The position numbers and the translations under genes were made by a program. Source: Karalla daura (taxonomy: Eukaryota; Chordata; Actinopteri; Chaetodontiformes; Leiognathidae). Taken from it: a DNA stretch of 64,000 nt. Every line of letters starts with the position of its first letter. Positions within the stretch are counted from its first letter, which is position 1. The notes below the pieces were generated by a model. The model was not told the origin of the DNA. It saw only the letters and a program-made list of their open reading frames with translations, and ran no database searches. Of the stretch, positions 61,416-64,000 are shown piece by piece. The DNA lies in assembly GCA_029224185.1 (NCBI GenBank), contig CM055196.1:19432509-19496508 (forward strand). Reading direction: 5' to 3'.

Positions 61416-62373
61416 CTGATGTAGATGGAATAAAAAATGTTTAGATTTTGAAGAAATGCATTAAGACACGTGCATGCATTACATAGATTTCAAAGAAGTT
61501 GCTTCTGGAAAGGAGTTAACAGCAAACTTATCATAGATTCATACCTTCTCAGCTATTTTTGTCACTCCATCCCTCAGCTCATGGACCATGTCACTGATCT
61601 CCTGTGCTTTGTTGGAGCTGTCATGGTTGAAGTCCTGATTCTGATTCTGATTCTGAGACATGCTCTTGTAAAGCTGTGACAGGGGGTCTCCCCAGGCCTC
61701 CAGTAGCCTCAGGATCACCTCTGTCAACTGTTCACTCTGCAAAGGGATAGAAGGTGCTTCAATAAGGTCTGGTTGAGTTCAACTTAAAATGTCAGAAATG
61801 GTCCTTTCGATAGAGACACTCACCCTAAGCCTCTTAGCATTCTCTTTATCGTCAGGTGTCAGGATGCCATGGGTGTGGCATTTGTGTTTTCCTATGAGGT
61901 TTTTGCTGGGAAGGAAAAATGGCTCCTGCAAGGTTGGAAACACATAATAAATGGAGCGATATCAGTGTCTGGAAAAAAAAAGTCAGCCAGCTCAAAGGGT
62001 GATTGATGATGGAGGAATGGAGGTCTAAGTGTGATTGATGGTGATGGGTGATCAAGGTCATAGATGAAAAAAGGTACTCACAATCTCAGAGTGCAGGTCA
62101 TTGGAGATGCCGTGCATTCTCGAGGAATGTTGTATGACCCTGTCAAAGAGATCTGCCAGGGTTGGAACATGGCATCCGTCCTGTCCGTAGGTACAAATTG
62201 GTGCAGTGCCGACCCTTGTGTAAAGCTGCAGGAGCAGCAGGGTAAGAGCAGCAAACAAAACTGCAGCAAGAAAAAATGTTAAATCATTGAAAATATAATA
62301 ATTCATAAGAAATATTAAAATGATTCATAAATAATAACAACATTAATAAATGTGTCATCTTACCTCTATTCAT
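61206..62373 (-). CDS. prl2: Prolactin-family hormone, prolactin 2 type (5 coding exons)
   Basis: This is a secreted four-helix cytokine of the GH/prolactin family that would signal through a prolactin-type receptor. Exons 62364-62373, 62082-62260, 61824-61925, 61545-61736 and 61206-61415 join in phases 1, 0, 0, 0, the family's conserved five-exon plan, giving 230 residues. A signal peptide (1-23, ending RVGTA) is followed by mature PICTYGQDGCHVPTLADLFD. Six cysteines (26, 33, 79, 205, 222, 230) fit three disulfides. CFRRDSNKVKNYLRILKC (205-222) fits the family's C-terminal signature. The N-terminal C26-C33 pair is absent from classical teleost prolactin and present in tetrapod prolactin and in prolactin 2, hence the name. 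Introns are tiny (87-156 bp). It converges on dbx2. A lineage-specific prolactin duplicate is the alternative. Confidence 0.88.
61545..61736 (-). CDS. prl2: prl2 coding exon 4: helices 2-3 with an NQ repeat
   Basis: Acceptor ctttgcag|agt and donor gagaag|gtatga, phase 0 to 0, 64 codons. SEQLTEVILRLLEAWGDPLS is the conserved prolactin helix 2 block with the W-x-x-PL turn. It is followed by SQNQNQNQDFN, coded by a short hexanucleotide repeat at about 61632-61653, and by helix 3 (EISDMVHELRDGVTKIAEK). Confidence 0.9.
61824..61925 (-). CDS. prl2: prl2 coding exon 3
   Basis: Acceptor ccttgcag|gag and donor cttagg|gtgagt, phase 0 to 0, 34 codons: EPFFLPSKNLIGKHKCHTHG then ILTPDDKENAKRLR. The C-H-T-x ... 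TP-DDKE pattern is typical of the helix 1-2 loop; C79 should pair with C205. Confidence 0.9.
62082..62260 (-). CDS. prl2: prl2 coding exon 2: signal peptide, N-terminal disulfide, helix 1
   Basis: Acceptor gctgcag|tt and donor gagatt|gtgagt, phase 1 to phase 0, 179 nt. It encodes LFAALTLLLLQLYTRVGTA, then PICTYGQDGCHVPTLADLFD and RVIQHSSRMHGISNDLHSEI. CxxxxxxC near the mature N terminus and LADLFDRVIQHS (helix 1) are prolactin features. Confidence 0.9.
62364..62373 (-). CDS. prl2: prl2 coding exon 1
   Basis: Ten coding bases (ATG AAT AGA G), donor gag|gtaaga, phase 1. A ten-base first coding segment is typical of the GH/prolactin family. The 5'UTR extends upstream by an unknown length; no clear TATA box was found. 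Confidence 0.8.
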
Positions 62374-63340
62374 GGTTCCTGTCATCCAGCAGAGCATGGG
62401 ATGAGAGGCGGAGATCTTTGCCGAGCACTCTTGCAAAGGCTGAAACACATACGACAATGACGATCCTGATTAAACAAATCAGATTTTACCAGGAAGAAAC
62501 ATAATTTTTTTTCATCTGCGCACGTCATACAGTATGCTTCACTTAGTTCTCTGCTCAGCCAAGAGTAGACTGCGCTAACCCAGGCGGAACGGCTACCACA
62601 TGACATGTTGCACGTCAGTTTGACGCAGAGTATAGCAGCATATGGGATTAAATAGAAACTTTATTTTTGTTGTGCCTTTTAAGTGATAAGAAAAATAACG
62701 TCCTTCCGACTGTCCACATGCAACTTCAGTTGAAAATAAATGTTCCTCATTGAAATCGCAGTTGCAAGAAAATGAATAGTGCGATACAAATACAAACATT
62801 GCACATAATTAACCTAATTAGACCATTTAACAACGCTGAAATCAATTGGAAAAATTCAACATTTAAGTGTTGATTTTAAACTACTAGACAGCATAGAGAT
62901 GAATAGAAACACAGAAGTAGTGTAGAGTAAGCTTTTGTTCCAACAAAGGGCAGCTAGAACGGTCCAGCCTGGCAGTGAAAACGGTCCTATTCAGATGTAA
63001 AGCCAGTGATTTATCTTCTCATTAGTGCTACGCAGTGATCCCACGGGCCGTCGACAACGAATACAGTCACAAGTCAGTGTAAACAGTTTTGCCACTCACA
63101 CCCATGTCACAGAGGGACCAACTTCTAAATGCAAGGCACCAAATCATGACATCAAGGTTTTCAGACAATAAAGGGTTGATATTATTACATGCCTGGTTTA
63201 CTTTTATAGCTAGATTACCGTTTGACTATTTTAACACTCACAGCTTGCATGAAGAAGGCGTGGGGCATTGCATTAGTGCAGCTATGCTGTTTTTCTATAA
63301 ATACGCCACCTTGTGGTAAGGTGATCAGATTTGGAGGATT

Positions 63341-63600
63341 CATGAGTCCCTCAGGGTTCTGTGAACAGTGCTGTCGCCTCATAGCTAAAAGGTCCCCAGT
63401 TCAAATCCAGGTCATACTGAGGTCTTTTCTGTGTGGAGTTTGCATATTCTCCCTGTGTATGTGCTCCAGTGTCCTCACACAGTCCAAAAACCTGCATTTT
63501 AGGTAATCAGACATTGTTAATTGCCCCAAGGTGAGAGTGAATGGTGTGTGTGTGTGTCCAGGGTGTATCCCCGTCTTCAGTCCTATGTCTGGATGGATGA
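63341..63600 (+). repeat. Common fish interspersed repeat, plus orientation
   Basis: gtgctgtcgcctcatagct, ggtccccagttcaaatcca, gtgtggagtttgcatattct, cacacagtccaaaaacctgc and aattgccccaaggtgagagt in canonical order. The gttcaaatcc stretch resembles a Pol III B box but no tRNA fold is present. Confidence 0.65.
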
Positions 63601-63665
63601 ATTCCTCAGTTGTACCAAGGATTTTAACTGTTACTGCACAACATAAAAACTCCAAAAAAAGTGAC

Positions 63666-64000
63666 GTTCACAAATATTTTATTGTTATCATTCTCCACAT
63701 AACATGCACGTTTAAGACTGAATATCATAAATACACCACTGACATTATAGAAAATATAATCTACAATTTACAATTTTTAATATTATTTACAAGTCTGAGT
63801 GCATTCTAGTACCGTGTACTGTCAGTGCAGGGGTGAGGGTAGAGAGCTGCTGCGTCCATCTCCTGTTTTTAGATATTTAGATACTTGTTTTCAGAGTTGT
63901 AAAAATAAAAAAATAAATTGCTACATCCACACAGCGTCAGAGCTCCGGTTTCCGCACGTCAGCATCGGCTCATTCAACATCTGTGGTGTTTCCACTTGCG
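63666..64000 (-). other. Possible 3'UTR of a further minus-strand gene
   Basis: On the minus strand an AATAAA (complement of tttatt at about 63679-63684) lies at the leftward end of an AT-rich, non-repetitive stretch that runs off the right edge. This could be the last exon of the next gene. There is no coding support. Confidence 0.22.

Larger units (their letters stand above)
62374..64000. other. Region upstream of prl2 to right edge
   Basis: It should contain the prl2 promoter at its left end, but no clear TATA or other decisive motif is visible. An interspersed repeat lies at 63341-63600. Between 63660 and 64000 the sequence is AT-rich and looks like a 3'UTR on the minus strand. Confidence 0.5.

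Noticed and set aside
63385..63405. Pol III B-box-like ggttcaaatcc as a tRNA gene
   Set aside because: It belongs to a dispersed fish repeat, and no cloverleaf can be drawn around it.

Overview
This window is vertebrate genomic DNA and almost certainly comes from a ray-finned (teleost) fish. It has split genes with GT-AG introns, dense (CA)n, (GA)n and (ATCT)n microsatellites, fish-type interspersed repeat remnants, and a 5-exon prolactin-family gene of the kind found in fish. No bacterial operon, CRISPR array, integrated phage or intact transposon was seen. All exon boundaries below were read by hand from splice signals, codon phase and remembered family sequences. No alignment was run.

Layout. 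(1) 1-46481, minus strand: the 5' part of a NELL-family gene, most likely nell2. Twelve coding exons run from the start codon at 46481 to an EGF-like exon at 16553-16681. They encode the signal peptide, the thrombospondin-N/laminin-G-like domain, a coiled coil, two von Willebrand C modules and the first EGF-like module. The remaining EGF and VWC exons were not found in 1-16552, so the gene probably continues past the left edge. (2) 46482-55627: about 9 kb of intergenic DNA separating two divergent genes. It carries retroelement debris but no gene I can support. (3) 55628-60442, plus strand: dbx2, a four-exon homeobox gene with an N-terminal eh1-like repressor motif and a homeodomain split between positions 46 and 47. 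(4) 61206-62373, minus strand: a very compact five-exon prolactin-family hormone gene, best called prl2. It has six cysteines, including the N-terminal pair that classical teleost prolactin lacks. (5) 62374-64000: prl2 upstream DNA with an interspersed repeat and, near the right edge, a possible 3' end of another minus-strand gene.

How they relate. nell2 encodes a secreted axon-guidance and neurotrophic glycoprotein, dbx2 a neural-tube progenitor transcription factor, and prl2 a secreted cytokine-like hormone. NELL2-DBX2 linkage is also known in mammals, which supports the orthology calls. They do not form a pathway, but nell2 and dbx2 are head to head and could share neural regulatory DNA, while dbx2 and prl2 converge tail to tail within about 760 bp.

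The most unusual signals are in how nell2 is spliced. The exon 6 3' splice site has a (UG)n run where a polypyrimidine tract is expected. Exon 8 has a weak 5' splice site followed by UG repeats, exon 9 is followed by a long CA repeat, and exon 11 is preceded by a G-quadruplex-capable tract. The first EGF module also has a seventh, apparently unpaired, cysteine.
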